A DNA stretch of 64,000 nucleotides, taken from Lawsonibacter sp900766145. GTDB taxonomy: Bacteria; Bacillota; Clostridia; Oscillospirales; Oscillospiraceae. The stretch lies in NCBI RefSeq assembly GCF_030372275.1, contig NZ_JAUDDJ010000001.1. One strand, 5' to 3'. This document shows positions 43,867-52,696 of this stretch, one piece after another; positions within the stretch are counted from its first letter, which is position 1, and each line of letters begins with the position of its first letter. A model generated the notes under the pieces. It worked only from the letters and a program-made list of their open reading frames with translations, was not told the origin of the DNA and ran no database searches. A program made the translations under genes and the position numbers.

Positions 43867-45063
43867 ATGCTGATTCAATTTAGTGTAGAGAATTTTCTAT
43901 CTATTAAAGAAAAAGTTGTGCTATCCCTGCTGGCCAGCAAGGATAATGAGCATCCAAATCACCTTATCGCAGATGAAACCAACCGCTATTTGAAGTCTGC
44001 TGTCATTTATGGGGCCAATGCTTCAGGGAAGTCCAATGTTCTGAACGCATTTTGGTTTATGGTAAACTATGTGCTGACTTCACATAACCAGCAGATCCAT
44101 AAGGCCATTGATCGTTCACCCTTCAAGTTTGATCCGGAAACACCCACGCGCCCCAGCAGTTTTGAGGTCATCTTTACCACCAAGGATATTCGATATGCGT
44201 ACGGCTTTTCTGTAACAGATAGGGCTGTTACAGAAGAATACCTATATTACTATTCGGACGGCAGAAAAGTGCTTATTTTCGAGCGAAAAAACGCCAAAGA
44301 TTTTCGTTTTACGGTGGATATAGATGAGCAAAATACGCTCAAGGAGCGCACCTCTGCGAACAAGCTCTACCTGTCGGTTGCATCAAACTGGAGTTATGCC
44401 AAAGTGATCCCGGTTTTGGAGTGGTTTGCTTCCTGCCAAATCATCACGAAGAATTCCGTAGCGGATGCTTACAGGCTTGAGGCAGAACAGCTGAAAGATG
44501 CTGATTACCGGCGTGCAATCGCCTCTATGCTGCGTGCTGCAGGTTTTGGGATACAGGCTCTGCAAATGCGCGATTCAGGTCCTGCTCTCTCTCAACACAG
44601 TGACATCTTTACAAATATCGAGGCCATTCACACGGTACGAGACACCAACGGGAATACATTTGCCTATGCGTTAAATATGGCAGAGGAATCCGACGGCACC
44701 AACAGTTATTTCAAACTGATCGGCGTTGTGAAAAAGACTTTAGACCAGGGAACGCTTCTTGTGACTGATGATATGGATGCACACCTGCACCCTTTTTTGG
44801 CCAGGCACCTGGTTTCCCTATTTGACAGTGCAGAATTCAATCCCAAAGGTGCTCAGTTAATTTTCACATCTCACAGCACCAATCTTCTGGATCTGGATTT
44901 GTTGAGAAGAGATCAAATTTGGTTCACAGAAAAAGGCGAACAGACAGCGGCTACCGATTTATTCTCCCTTTACGATTTTTCCGTTCGCAAAGATATGAAA
45001 GTAGAGAAGGGATATTTAATCGGTCGTTTTGGTGCGATTCCCTTTATTAAGGGAGGGCTATAA
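43867..45063 (+). CDS. RloA/AbiLii-type AAA ATPase
   Basis: A 398-residue ATPase of the OLD/ABC-like class tied to phage defence. It starts IQFSVENFLSIKEKVVLSLL, has Walker A YGANASGKSNVLNAF (residues 46-60), a D-loop/Walker B region LLVTDDMDAHLHPFLARHL near 295 and a switch FTSHSTNLLDLDLL, and ends in a family-typical RDQIWFTEKGEQTAATDLFSL. Partner RloB (a Toprim-like protein) normally follows; here only a stub is left. An alternative start at 43858 adds three residues. Without RloB it may be inactive or serve another nuclease. Confidence 0.85.
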   Translation: MLIQFSVENFLSIKEKVVLSLLASKDNEHPNHLIADETNRYLKSAVIYGANASGKSNVLNAFWFMVNYVLTSHNQQIHKAIDRSPFKFDPETPTRPSSFEVIFTTKDIRYAYGFSVTDRAVTEEYLYYYSDGRKVLIFERKNAKDFRFTVDIDEQNTLKERTSANKLYLSVASNWSYAKVIPVLEWFASCQIITKNSVADAYRLEAEQLKDADYRRAIASMLRAAGFGIQALQMRDSGPALSQHSDIFTNIEAIHTVRDTNGNTFAYALNMAEESDGTNSYFKLIGVVKKTLDQGTLLVTDDMDAHLHPFLARHLVSLFDSAEFNPKGAQLIFTSHSTNLLDLDLLRRDQIWFTEKGEQTAATDLFSLYDFSVRKDMKVEKGYLIGRFGAIPFIKGGL

Positions 45064-45064
45064 A

Positions 45065-45112
45065 ATAGCACGCGGACAGCAACGCAAAAATCGAAAACCT
45101 GCGATACAGAGG
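45065..45112 (+). pseudogene. probable stub of rloB
   Basis: Directly after the RloA stop, in a frame starting with ATA in place of ATG, the sequence reads ARGQQRKNRKPAIQRP, which resembles the basic N-terminus of RloB/AbiLiii-type proteins. The frame then runs into a terminator stem and stops at 45146-45148. The rest of rloB is missing. The assignment rests on gene order and on a short match. Confidence 0.4.
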
Positions 45113-45146
45113 CCCCATGAGATCAGAAAATCTCATGGGGCCTTTT
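45111..45146 (+). terminator. terminator after the RloA-like gene
   Basis: GGCCCCATGAGAT (45111-45123) pairs perfectly with ATCTCATGGGGCC (45130-45142) around CAGAAA, followed by TTTTAGATTT. Confidence 0.88.
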
Positions 45147-45354
45147 AGATTTCCACCTAAACCCATGCCATGGATGAGTATTCTCAGCCATGGTCGCTGT
45201 ACTCTCTTCTCCATCTGTGATATGTTTGACTTGTTAGAGAATGAATTTTTTATTCAATCAGATTTTTCTTTTCTTGTTGCAGAATTTTCAGAAGTTTTTC
45301 CTATTTACTGGTTGAAGTAATCATTCCAGTCTTACTACAATCAGGAGGTACTTT

Positions 45355-46578
45355 ATGGCAAAAGTCAGAAAAGATAAACGTGGACGTAACCTTCACAAAG
45401 GAGAATACCAGCGCTCGGATGGGCGCTATGCCTATGCGTACAGATACAATGGAAAAAGGGTGTTTATCTACGATACGGATCTCGCCAGCCTAAGGAAGAA
45501 AGAACAGCAGATCCAGGCTGATTTGATAGACGGAATCCGGACATATGAGAGTTCCCGGCTCACATTAAACGATCTCTTCCAGGTATATATGGAAACAAAG
45601 ACCAATTTGAAAGAATCCACGGAATCAAACTACCGCTATCTCTGGGAGCACTATATTCAACACGAACCTATCGCAGAAAAAGCGCTTTCCAAAATCCATA
45701 AAAGCGATGTCAAATTGCTGTACGCTAAATTACTGCAGGAGGGGTTTGCTTCCAATTCCTTGGAAAGCATCAACAATCTGATCCATCCGGTTTTGGAGCT
45801 TGCTGTGGATGACGATTTGATTCGCAAAAATCCAAGCAACGGTGTCTACCGCGAGATGAAAACAAACGCTCCTGCGCAGCGTATCGCTCTTACTTCGGAA
45901 CAGGCAAAGCACTTTCTCCAATACATAGAATCCTCGCCACAGTACTGCAGCTGGTTACCGCTTTTTGTAACCCTGTTAGGCGCTGGGATGAGGGCATCCG
46001 AATGTACCGGTCTGGTGTGGGATGATATCGATTTTGAGAATAACTGTATCCATGTGGATCATGCGCTGATCTATCGCTCCATTCATGGGAATGAGAAGTG
46101 GTATATATCCACGCTTAAAACCAGAAACTCGGTACGCACGATTCCTATGATTTCCCCTGTTGCCCAGCAACTGACTCTTCTTTATGAGAAGCATATCGGC
46201 AAGCACGCAAAGCCTGGCCCCACATTGGATGGATATCACGACTTCGTGTTTCTCAATCGGTTTGGCCAGTTAATCAATGCCCATGGGATCGACCGCGCTA
46301 TTGAGCGCATTCGTACAAGTTATAATGACGTGGAATCCACGCGGGCAAAAGAATGCAACCGCAAACCAGAGCTGCTTCCCCATTTTACCGCCCACTGCTT
46401 ACGCCATACTTTTTGTACAAGGTTATGTGAGTGTGAGAAGGACCTCGCCGTGATTCAGCATTTGATGGGACACTCTGATATTGAGACAACATTGACCGTC
46501 TATGACCATGTTTCCCCGAACCGGTTAAGAAAGGCAATGAATTCGTTAGATCAAGCGTATGTGTTTGGCCTTCTATAA
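45355..46578 (+). CDS. tyrosine recombinase (Tn916-type integrase) 1
   Basis: A 407-residue integrase with the Tn916-like three-part layout: AT-hook/arm-binding N-domain (VRKDKRGRNLHKGEYQRSDG), core-binding domain (residues 60-165) and catalytic domain. Catalytic residues seen: Arg in LLGAGMRASECTGL, His-x-x-Arg in HCLRHTFCTR, His in LMGHSDIETT and Tyr in TVYDHV. AGGAGG lies before the ATG. No excisionase gene is seen next to it. It shares about the same layout as the integrase at 57325 but is clearly a different protein, so two insertion events are likely. Confidence 0.95.
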   Translation: MAKVRKDKRGRNLHKGEYQRSDGRYAYAYRYNGKRVFIYDTDLASLRKKEQQIQADLIDGIRTYESSRLTLNDLFQVYMETKTNLKESTESNYRYLWEHYIQHEPIAEKALSKIHKSDVKLLYAKLLQEGFASNSLESINNLIHPVLELAVDDDLIRKNPSNGVYREMKTNAPAQRIALTSEQAKHFLQYIESSPQYCSWLPLFVTLLGAGMRASECTGLVWDDIDFENNCIHVDHALIYRSIHGNEKWYISTLKTRNSVRTIPMISPVAQQLTLLYEKHIGKHAKPGPTLDGYHDFVFLNRFGQLINAHGIDRAIERIRTSYNDVESTRAKECNRKPELLPHFTAHCLRHTFCTRLCECEKDLAVIQHLMGHSDIETTLTVYDHVSPNRLRKAMNSLDQAYVFGLL

Positions 46579-46727
46579 CGATGTTTGCATTCTTTCGTCC
46601 TCAATAACCTGAGTGCAGATGTTTTTAGGCGTTGATCATAGATTTCTCCATCTCTTCCGCTTAATTTTTCCGTAGCTTTTTACAACTCTCGCCTTATCGA
46701 AAACAGGTGTGTTCGCGCCAAACCCTT

Positions 46728-46905
46728 TCATTTAGATCCCGAAGTATCGGCCGAAGCCGCTAAAACATTATACAGATTGCGGCCGAATTTTGAATTTACT
46801 CGATTTGATGTTTCAAAAGTACTCATATATTCCAGTATGGTGATTACCAGAGTCGAGCTAACCTCAAATGGAGCAAAATCCAGTGCACTTCCAGCAAGAA
46901 GAAAA
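46728..46905 (-). pseudogene. C-terminal remnant of an unknown gene
   Basis: On the minus strand a frame ending at 46728 reads FYFLLAGSALDFAPFEVSS, then TLVITILEYMSTFETSNRV, NSKFGRNLYNVLAASADTSG and stops. The composition looks coding, but there is no start codon and a terminator precedes it. The family is not recognised. The rest of the 46579-47118 gap shows nothing else except the terminator at 46901-46954. Confidence 0.3.
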
Positions 46906-46954
46906 TAAAACCGCTGTCCGGAAAGACTTGGAATGTAGGTCCTTCCGGACAGCG
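46901..46954 (-). terminator. terminator-like hairpin
   Basis: CGCTGTCCGGAA (46912-46923) pairs perfectly with TTCCGGACAGCG (46943-46954); on the minus strand GTTTTATTTTC follows. It may stop transcripts that run past jetD. Confidence 0.7.
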
Positions 46955-47118
46955 ATCATTTGAGAGGAAATTTCTGTTTAAAATATGCTTACGTTTAGAA
47001 TATTGGTGAACTGCCCAGAATAAATGAAATACAGGAGCTAATTCCGAATGCTGTGACAGTCGCCGATAAAAAGGCCCTTAAAAGCAATCATAGCCGACTA
47101 GTCGGAAAGGACGCTTGC

Positions 47119-47403
47119 ATGAAAGTTTGGATCTATGGACGCAATGAACGGGAAATCTGCGCCATGTTCGCGTACTGCGTGGGCAATTCAGATACAATAA
47201 TTGGATTTTCCGTTCAGAAGAGCGTTATAAGTTTTTTCCCTCAAGGGGGACTGACACAGCCTATGCAGGCTGCGATCCGCGGAGATCTCGATCAACTGCT
47301 GCTGTCCGATCTCACGCTGCTCGGAGACAGCACAGAGGAGATCCGTAAGCAGGAAACTGTATTTCGTTCTTATCAAGTTTCCATTAAGTCTGCCTGCAAC
47401 TGA
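47119..47403 (+). CDS. small serine-recombinase-like N-terminal domain protein or remnant
   Basis: A 94-residue protein starting MKVWIYGRNEREICAMFAYC, similar in layout to the first strand and helix of resolvase/invertase N-domains, and with DQLLLSDLTLLGDSTEEI, resembling their 'D-x-hydrophobic-LxRLxR' region but without the expected arginines or a catalytic serine in place. GGAAAGGA is seven bases before the ATG. The frame is open upstream to about 46998 without a start codon, so it may be a fragment. Its end overlaps jetD by 31 bp tail to tail. Confidence 0.45.
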   Translation: MKVWIYGRNEREICAMFAYCVGNSDTIIGFSVQKSVISFFPQGGLTQPMQAAIRGDLDQLLLSDLTLLGDSTEEIRKQETVFRSYQVSIKSACN

Positions 47404-48653
47404 GACAGCAGCAGCTCCTGATACCCATCACAGCCGCTATGTCCGACTGCCTCGGCTGCCGGAGCAAGAACCGTGCCTGCACAGTTCCGGAGCAGTGCGC
47501 GGCTTTTTTCACTCAGCCGGACCTCTGAGCGGCACTGCGCATAATCTGCCGCCGTCATATGCCACGGATGCAGGCGATCCGAGTAGCGCGCCAGAAGCTG
47601 CTGGGCGATGGACAGACCTTTCCCGTCAAAGTCTCCCGAGTAGAACAGTTCTGTCCCGCTGGAAACAAGCAGATCCAGCAGACGGATCACAGCGATCGTT
47701 AGCTGTCCGGAGGTACAAATCAGCGGGGAATGAAAATGAGCGGCCTGATCGCACAGCTGGGTGAACACCATCTGATTTTCCACCAGGTAGGCTTTTCCTG
47801 AGGGACTGTCTCCCGCTGTTAAGCCAGCCAGATTGGTGAGAGTGAGGGTGCCGGCCTCATTCCGCAGGCGAAACGCGCGATAAGCCGGATGTTCTTCCGC
47901 GTCTGTATACAAACGGACTCCCACTTGTGTGACGAGACTCGATATGCTGTCGCATAAAATTCCGCAGTAATAGTAGAGGGCGGCCCGTTCCTCAGCCCCA
48001 GCGGGAAGCTCAACGCCCGCCTGCATGGACAGGAGATGCAGAAACAGCTTTCCGCCCAGGGTGTTGGTATCCAGGGCATGTGGATCTGACGTTGCGTAAG
48101 CGCTGAGAACGGCCAGACGGATCCTCTCATCCGGGTGGCGTTCCAGCCAATCTATGCTTTTACACGCCTGAAGGACGGCCCGCCGTACCGCATCCCCATC
48201 TTCGGGCAGGGCTTTCCGGATCAGCCGGTATCCTTCTCCGCACCGATGGGACAACTCATCCAGCCACCGGCGGCACAGCCGGCTCTGCACAGCGGCGGTG
48301 GCCTCATCGGTCACTCGCAGGATGCAGGCATCTATCTGGTCCCGGACTTCACGCTTGGTTTGGATCGTGGTGTCAAAATAACACTCTAGTACATCTTTCA
48401 AAACCGCGCCGCGATAGGGCGTACCCTGGAGCGCGGCCTCAAAGTCCGCGGTTTTGATGAGAAGCGGCGGGGAGAAGGAGCGGCCAAACAGGCCGCGGAC
48501 AGCATCGCATTCCTCCGGCGTCGCGTCGGGCAGGCAGATCGTCCCCGCCGGACGGCCGTAGCTGCGGTACTTTCGGAGAAGCAGCTCCAGAATCCGACGG
48601 TATGCGGGACGTTCGTGAAAAAAGGATGCGCAGTCGGCTGTCACTTGATTCAT
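47373..48653 (-). CDS. jetD: Wadjet JetD-like protein (DUF2399, Toprim)
   Basis: Fourth gene of a Wadjet-type system that recognises and cuts small circular DNA. The 426-residue protein has a helical N-domain (DUF3322/DUF2399-like) and a C-terminal Toprim fold: the acidic residue in KAYLVENQMVF near residue 300 and the DxD in ELFYSGDFDGKGLSIAQQLL (about 345-350). These are the metal-binding residues of the nuclease, and both are intact. The ATG at 48653 overlaps the JetC stop by 4 bp; the frame is open further up, but the JetC coding sequence occupies it. It ends close to the converging small gene. Confidence 0.92.
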   Translation of the reverse strand: MNQVTADCASFFHERPAYRRILELLLRKYRSYGRPAGTICLPDATPEECDAVRGLFGRSFSPPLLIKTADFEAALQGTPYRGAVLKDVLECYFDTTIQTKREVRDQIDACILRVTDEATAAVQSRLCRRWLDELSHRCGEGYRLIRKALPEDGDAVRRAVLQACKSIDWLERHPDERIRLAVLSAYATSDPHALDTNTLGGKLFLHLLSMQAGVELPAGAEERAALYYYCGILCDSISSLVTQVGVRLYTDAEEHPAYRAFRLRNEAGTLTLTNLAGLTAGDSPSGKAYLVENQMVFTQLCDQAAHFHSPLICTSGQLTIAVIRLLDLLVSSGTELFYSGDFDGKGLSIAQQLLARYSDRLHPWHMTAADYAQCRSEVRLSEKSRALLRNCAGTVLAPAAEAVGHSGCDGYQELLLSQLQADLMET

Positions 48654-51600
48654 CGGCCATCCCCCTCCAATACCCGCTGAGCACCATTCCAGTGGTAATG
48701 CAGGATCGTGACCACCGAGGCGTTGCCAGGGCGGTGCAGCTCTGCAATATCCAGGCTTTTGACGTTGGCATAGCAGCCCCAAAGCGCCTGAGAATTCATG
48801 ATGTAGTCAAAGTCCAAAACTCCAACCAGCTCAAACATGGCGCTGATGTTCCGCTCATCCACGCCTGCGAACGCCTCATCCAGAGCCAAAAGCATGGGAC
48901 AGTGGGGGCCGCCCTTTTGATATTGGGCGGAAACCGCCGCGAAGAGGGGGACATACATGGCCATGGCCTTTTCTCCGCCGCTGAATTTGTTAAAAGCGCG
49001 GTCCGTCAGCCCTTTTCTCGGCTCCCCATCCCGTTCATACAGCAGATGAAATTCATACCAGGCCCGATAATCCAGCACGTCCCGGATCAGATCCGCGTAA
49101 CTGACCATCTGACCCTCAAGCGCCGCATCCTGCCTGGCCTGCTTGACCTTCGCGCGAAAATGCATGGATACTCGCTGACTATCCTCCCGGGTCAGGAGCG
49201 CCCGGTCCTTATTCAACAGCCGGACTAGCTGCTCGGTGTCCAGCTGCGACTCCCCTTCCGCTTTTTTGGCCTTCCAGTCCAGACGGAAGGTCAATCCCAT
49301 CGAAGTTTTCAGCGTCCCCATCAGGTCGGTCATATTCTTGGTCCACTGCTGGCTCTCTTCAATACGGGCCCGCAGTTTATGACTGATGGTCTCCGCCAGG
49401 ATGTTTTCAAACAGCTCCCGGTCTTTTTCCTCCAACAGCGCAGCCGTCAGTTCGATCTTTGTCTGCAGCTCCTGAATAAAGCCGTAGAGTGAGAGTTCCT
49501 TCCCCTCCCACTGCAGGCTGATGCACAGGCGCTGACGGAGCATTCCGGGCCTGGCCGCGTCGTCAAACACCAGCTCAATCTTAGGCTGATACTTCAAAAG
49601 CGTATTATTGTGCTGCTGATAGTTGTTGCGGAGCGCCTCGCCCATGCGTTCGGGTGTGCGTTCCCTATCCTCCGGGCGGACTTTTCCATACGCTTCTTCG
49701 GCCTGCTGTTCCAGGGGCCCATCCGATACGGAACACAGGCTCAGGCGCAGATCCTCCCCAAAATACTTCTCTAGGTCATCCTCTTCTATCACCGCGCCGC
49801 GCAGAAGTTCGTTGCGCTGCTGAAGCTGCTCCCGCTTGCCGCGCTGTTCTGCCTCCAGGGCGGCGCACCGCTTTCCCGCGTCGCTCATCCGCTCCTGCTG
49901 GTTCTCCATCTCCCGATCCAGCTCAGCGCGCCGCTGTGCCCTGGCTCTGTTTTCCGGTCGGCCCAGGAACTCCTGGATCACCCGGACCCGCGCCTGAGAG
50001 GCCTCCTTCTGTTTCCGGGTCTGGGCATTGATCCTGCTCTGCGTGTCTGCCTGGTCGCGGAGCTCGGCAATGCGGTCCTCCGTCCACTCAACCGCGTCGG
50101 CCGCATGGAGCAAATCGCTGTAGCTAATTCCCAGCGAGCCCAGCAGCGCCTGATAAGATTCCGCAGCGTTCAGCGCCTCCTCATAGGCTTCTTCTGTCCG
50201 CATGTAGGGAAGTCCGCGGCTCAATTCACGGCTCTGCTGTTCAAGGAGAGCAACGACCTGCTTAGCTGACCGCTCCTGATCCAGGCACCGCTCCTTTCTG
50301 GCTTCCGCTTCAGACAATTCCTCCTGCGCCTGTGCCAGCATTTCCAGGGCGTGGTCCAGATCCACCACCGCAGGCAGCTGTTCCAGCTCCTCCTTCAGCC
50401 TCGCCAGCCGGCGTTCCAGCGCTTCCACTTCGGCTTTCTTCTCCCGCTCCAGCGCCTCCGCCCGCTCCAGACGCTCCTCACACTCTCGGATCTGGCGCTC
50501 CCGGTTGGCGCGGCGCGCCGCGGCACCAACAAAACCGGCAGGCCCTTCCGCACAGCTGTGTCCATGGACGGTGCCGCAGCGAAATCTCCCATCCGGCAGC
50601 AGGGCAGTCCCCGCCCGCAGATCGGACCGGGAGATGCCGCACAAGCAGGCAAGGACCGTTTCCCGGAAGCGCGGATCCCCATCCGGGAGCAGGCTGGCTA
50701 TGGGATCACCCACCGGCGGTTCCGGAGACAAAAACCGGTCCGGATATTCCCGGAGCAGTTCCCGGATCTCCTCCATATGCTCCTGCGGAACCACCAGCGC
50801 GTCCAGGATCCCAGCGTCGGTAAGTTGCGCTTCTAGGAGATCCCGCTCCTGTTGCCCCAGTTCCGGCGCAAAGTCAACGACCTCATAGAACGCCGCATGC
50901 GGGATACCCCGCATCACCAGCTGAATGCGGGTCGCTTGGATCTGATCCCTGCGGGGCGGTACAAGTTCCAGCTGCTTCCGAAGCCGCGTCAAGTCCCTCT
51001 GGATCTCGTCCCGTGCCTGACCCAGGTTTTTCAGTTCCATGTCTCCCCTGTTTTTTTCATTCTGAATCTGGCCGAGCCGGTCCAGATAACAGGAGCTGAT
51101 TAAGTGGTTGACCGCTGTCCAGTCTGCGGGGGAGCGGTACTGCGCAAGCATCCTTTTTAAGCGCATCATGTCTTCCTGGGGAAAGCGGAGCTCCTGATTG
51201 CTCTCCTGCCGGCGCGAGAACGCTTCCAGAAGCTGATCCCGCTCCTGTTGTTCCTGCTGCTGCGCGTCGCGCAGCGCGCCCTTTGCTTGGACTTCCGCCG
51301 TATTTGCCAGATCCAACGCCTGGCAGGCGGCGTCATATGTATCTTTGGCCTGGGACAGCTCCCGAAAACACGTCAGCATTTGTCCGATCTGCTTTTTCCT
51401 CTGCAGGAGGGCGGCGGACAGGGTCCGGCTGTCGGCCTTTGGATCCTTTACCCGCAGTGCCTGTACATATTGATCGTGCTCCTCTCCCAGCAACAGAAGC
51501 TCATTCTGCTCGTTGAAATCTCGGATCCCATCGTCCACCCGGTCCCGCGCGTCGGACATCTGGTGCTCCTTCTGCCGCAAGTCCACCTCATTTCGGGAAA

Positions 51601-52696
51601 TGCTGTGCTGGAGGTTTTCTATCTGACGCTCCCCCTCGGCCAGCTGTTCTGCAAACTGCTGACAGGCAGCCTCTTCCTCCTCCATCCGTTTCCGCTGGGC
51701 CTCCAGATCGTCTTCGCCCAGGGCCGCATACTGGGCCTTTGCCTTTCGGAACCGGGCCTCCGCAGCTTCCTGCTTCTGGGCTTGATCACGGAGCTCCTGC
51801 TCCAGTTTTTCCAGATCCATTTTCACATCCTGAAGCTGGTTTTGGAGCTGCAGTGTTTTGGCATGCGATCTCAGGTAGGCCCGTCCCTTCATGCCCAGCA
51901 TATACTGATTATAGCGGCTGTACTCATTACGGATGATCGCGGCATCCCGCATGGCCGCCTGAAAATCCCGCAGCGTGTCCTCCAGGGCATCCATGCGCTC
52001 CATGGTGCTGACCATGGCGGAGAGATCCTCATCTGTCAACACCTGAAGCGATTCGTTCAAAATTTTCTTCACTTCAGAGGGGCGGAAAGCCTCTTTGGAC
52101 AGCTTTGGCGTGCGCACCTTGATGAGAAGCTGAATCAGCTGTTCATATTGGCGGATATCCCGGAACTGAAACACCCGGTCATTGACCAGCTGCTTATAGG
52201 TACCGGGTGCTTCTGCCCAGTTGTTTTCATCGCCAATCAGATTGCGGAGCTTCTGCTTGCTCAGAGGAAGCATCTGACCCCCGATTTTTTCGTAGAGCGA
52301 GACGCCGCCTGTCCCAATGCGGCGCCCATCACACAGGCAGAATCCCCAGAAATCGATCCCTTTCCCCTTCTGCGCCCGCATCCCAACGCCGATGGTGAGA
52401 TATTCTTCTGTATCGGCTTTTTTGAACTCCAAATAGAGGTAGCCGGTGGATTCTTCCCGCTCCCCGTCTCCCAGGAGATAGAACTCCATTTTACGGTCTC
52501 TGGAGCCAAAGGGATCCAGGCGTTCCGGGCTTTTATTGCCATCCAGGAGAAATGGTATAAAACTCTGGGTTGTGATGGATTTTCCGGAGGCGTTATCGCC
52601 GCGCAGCAGGATATGTCCATCCTTGATTTGGAATTCCTCATGGTCATACAGCCAGAAATTCACAAATCCCAGTTTATTCATCTTCCAGCGGTTCAT
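48650..52696 (-). CDS. jetC: Wadjet JetC-like SMC/MukB-type ATPase
   Basis: The motor subunit: a 1,348-residue SMC-like ATPase that extrudes loops in DNA. Walker A LLRGDNASGKSITTQ lies near residue 38, two long coiled-coil arms rich in Glu, Gln, Arg and Leu span about residues 250-530 and 730-1000, with a hinge-like middle (LRFPQEDMMRLKRML), and the C-terminal signature FSGGEKAMAMYVP plus Walker B PMLLALDEAFAGVDERN (near 1260) close the ATPase. The ATG at 52696 (MNRWKMNKLGF) has GGAGG six bases away; it overlaps jetB by 23 bp. Length and order fit the TIGR02680 family. Confidence 0.95.
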   Translation of the reverse strand: MNRWKMNKLGFVNFWLYDHEEFQIKDGHILLRGDNASGKSITTQSFIPFLLDGNKSPERLDPFGSRDRKMEFYLLGDGEREESTGYLYLEFKKADTEEYLTIGVGMRAQKGKGIDFWGFCLCDGRRIGTGGVSLYEKIGGQMLPLSKQKLRNLIGDENNWAEAPGTYKQLVNDRVFQFRDIRQYEQLIQLLIKVRTPKLSKEAFRPSEVKKILNESLQVLTDEDLSAMVSTMERMDALEDTLRDFQAAMRDAAIIRNEYSRYNQYMLGMKGRAYLRSHAKTLQLQNQLQDVKMDLEKLEQELRDQAQKQEAAEARFRKAKAQYAALGEDDLEAQRKRMEEEEAACQQFAEQLAEGERQIENLQHSISRNEVDLRQKEHQMSDARDRVDDGIRDFNEQNELLLLGEEHDQYVQALRVKDPKADSRTLSAALLQRKKQIGQMLTCFRELSQAKDTYDAACQALDLANTAEVQAKGALRDAQQQEQQERDQLLEAFSRRQESNQELRFPQEDMMRLKRMLAQYRSPADWTAVNHLISSCYLDRLGQIQNEKNRGDMELKNLGQARDEIQRDLTRLRKQLELVPPRRDQIQATRIQLVMRGIPHAAFYEVVDFAPELGQQERDLLEAQLTDAGILDALVVPQEHMEEIRELLREYPDRFLSPEPPVGDPIASLLPDGDPRFRETVLACLCGISRSDLRAGTALLPDGRFRCGTVHGHSCAEGPAGFVGAAARRANRERQIRECEERLERAEALEREKKAEVEALERRLARLKEELEQLPAVVDLDHALEMLAQAQEELSEAEARKERCLDQERSAKQVVALLEQQSRELSRGLPYMRTEEAYEEALNAAESYQALLGSLGISYSDLLHAADAVEWTEDRIAELRDQADTQSRINAQTRKQKEASQARVRVIQEFLGRPENRARAQRRAELDREMENQQERMSDAGKRCAALEAEQRGKREQLQQRNELLRGAVIEEDDLEKYFGEDLRLSLCSVSDGPLEQQAEEAYGKVRPEDRERTPERMGEALRNNYQQHNNTLLKYQPKIELVFDDAARPGMLRQRLCISLQWEGKELSLYGFIQELQTKIELTAALLEEKDRELFENILAETISHKLRARIEESQQWTKNMTDLMGTLKTSMGLTFRLDWKAKKAEGESQLDTEQLVRLLNKDRALLTREDSQRVSMHFRAKVKQARQDAALEGQMVSYADLIRDVLDYRAWYEFHLLYERDGEPRKGLTDRAFNKFSGGEKAMAMYVPLFAAVSAQYQKGGPHCPMLLALDEAFAGVDERNISAMFELVGVLDFDYIMNSQALWGCYANVKSLDIAELHRPGNASVVTILHYHWNGAQRVLEGDGR

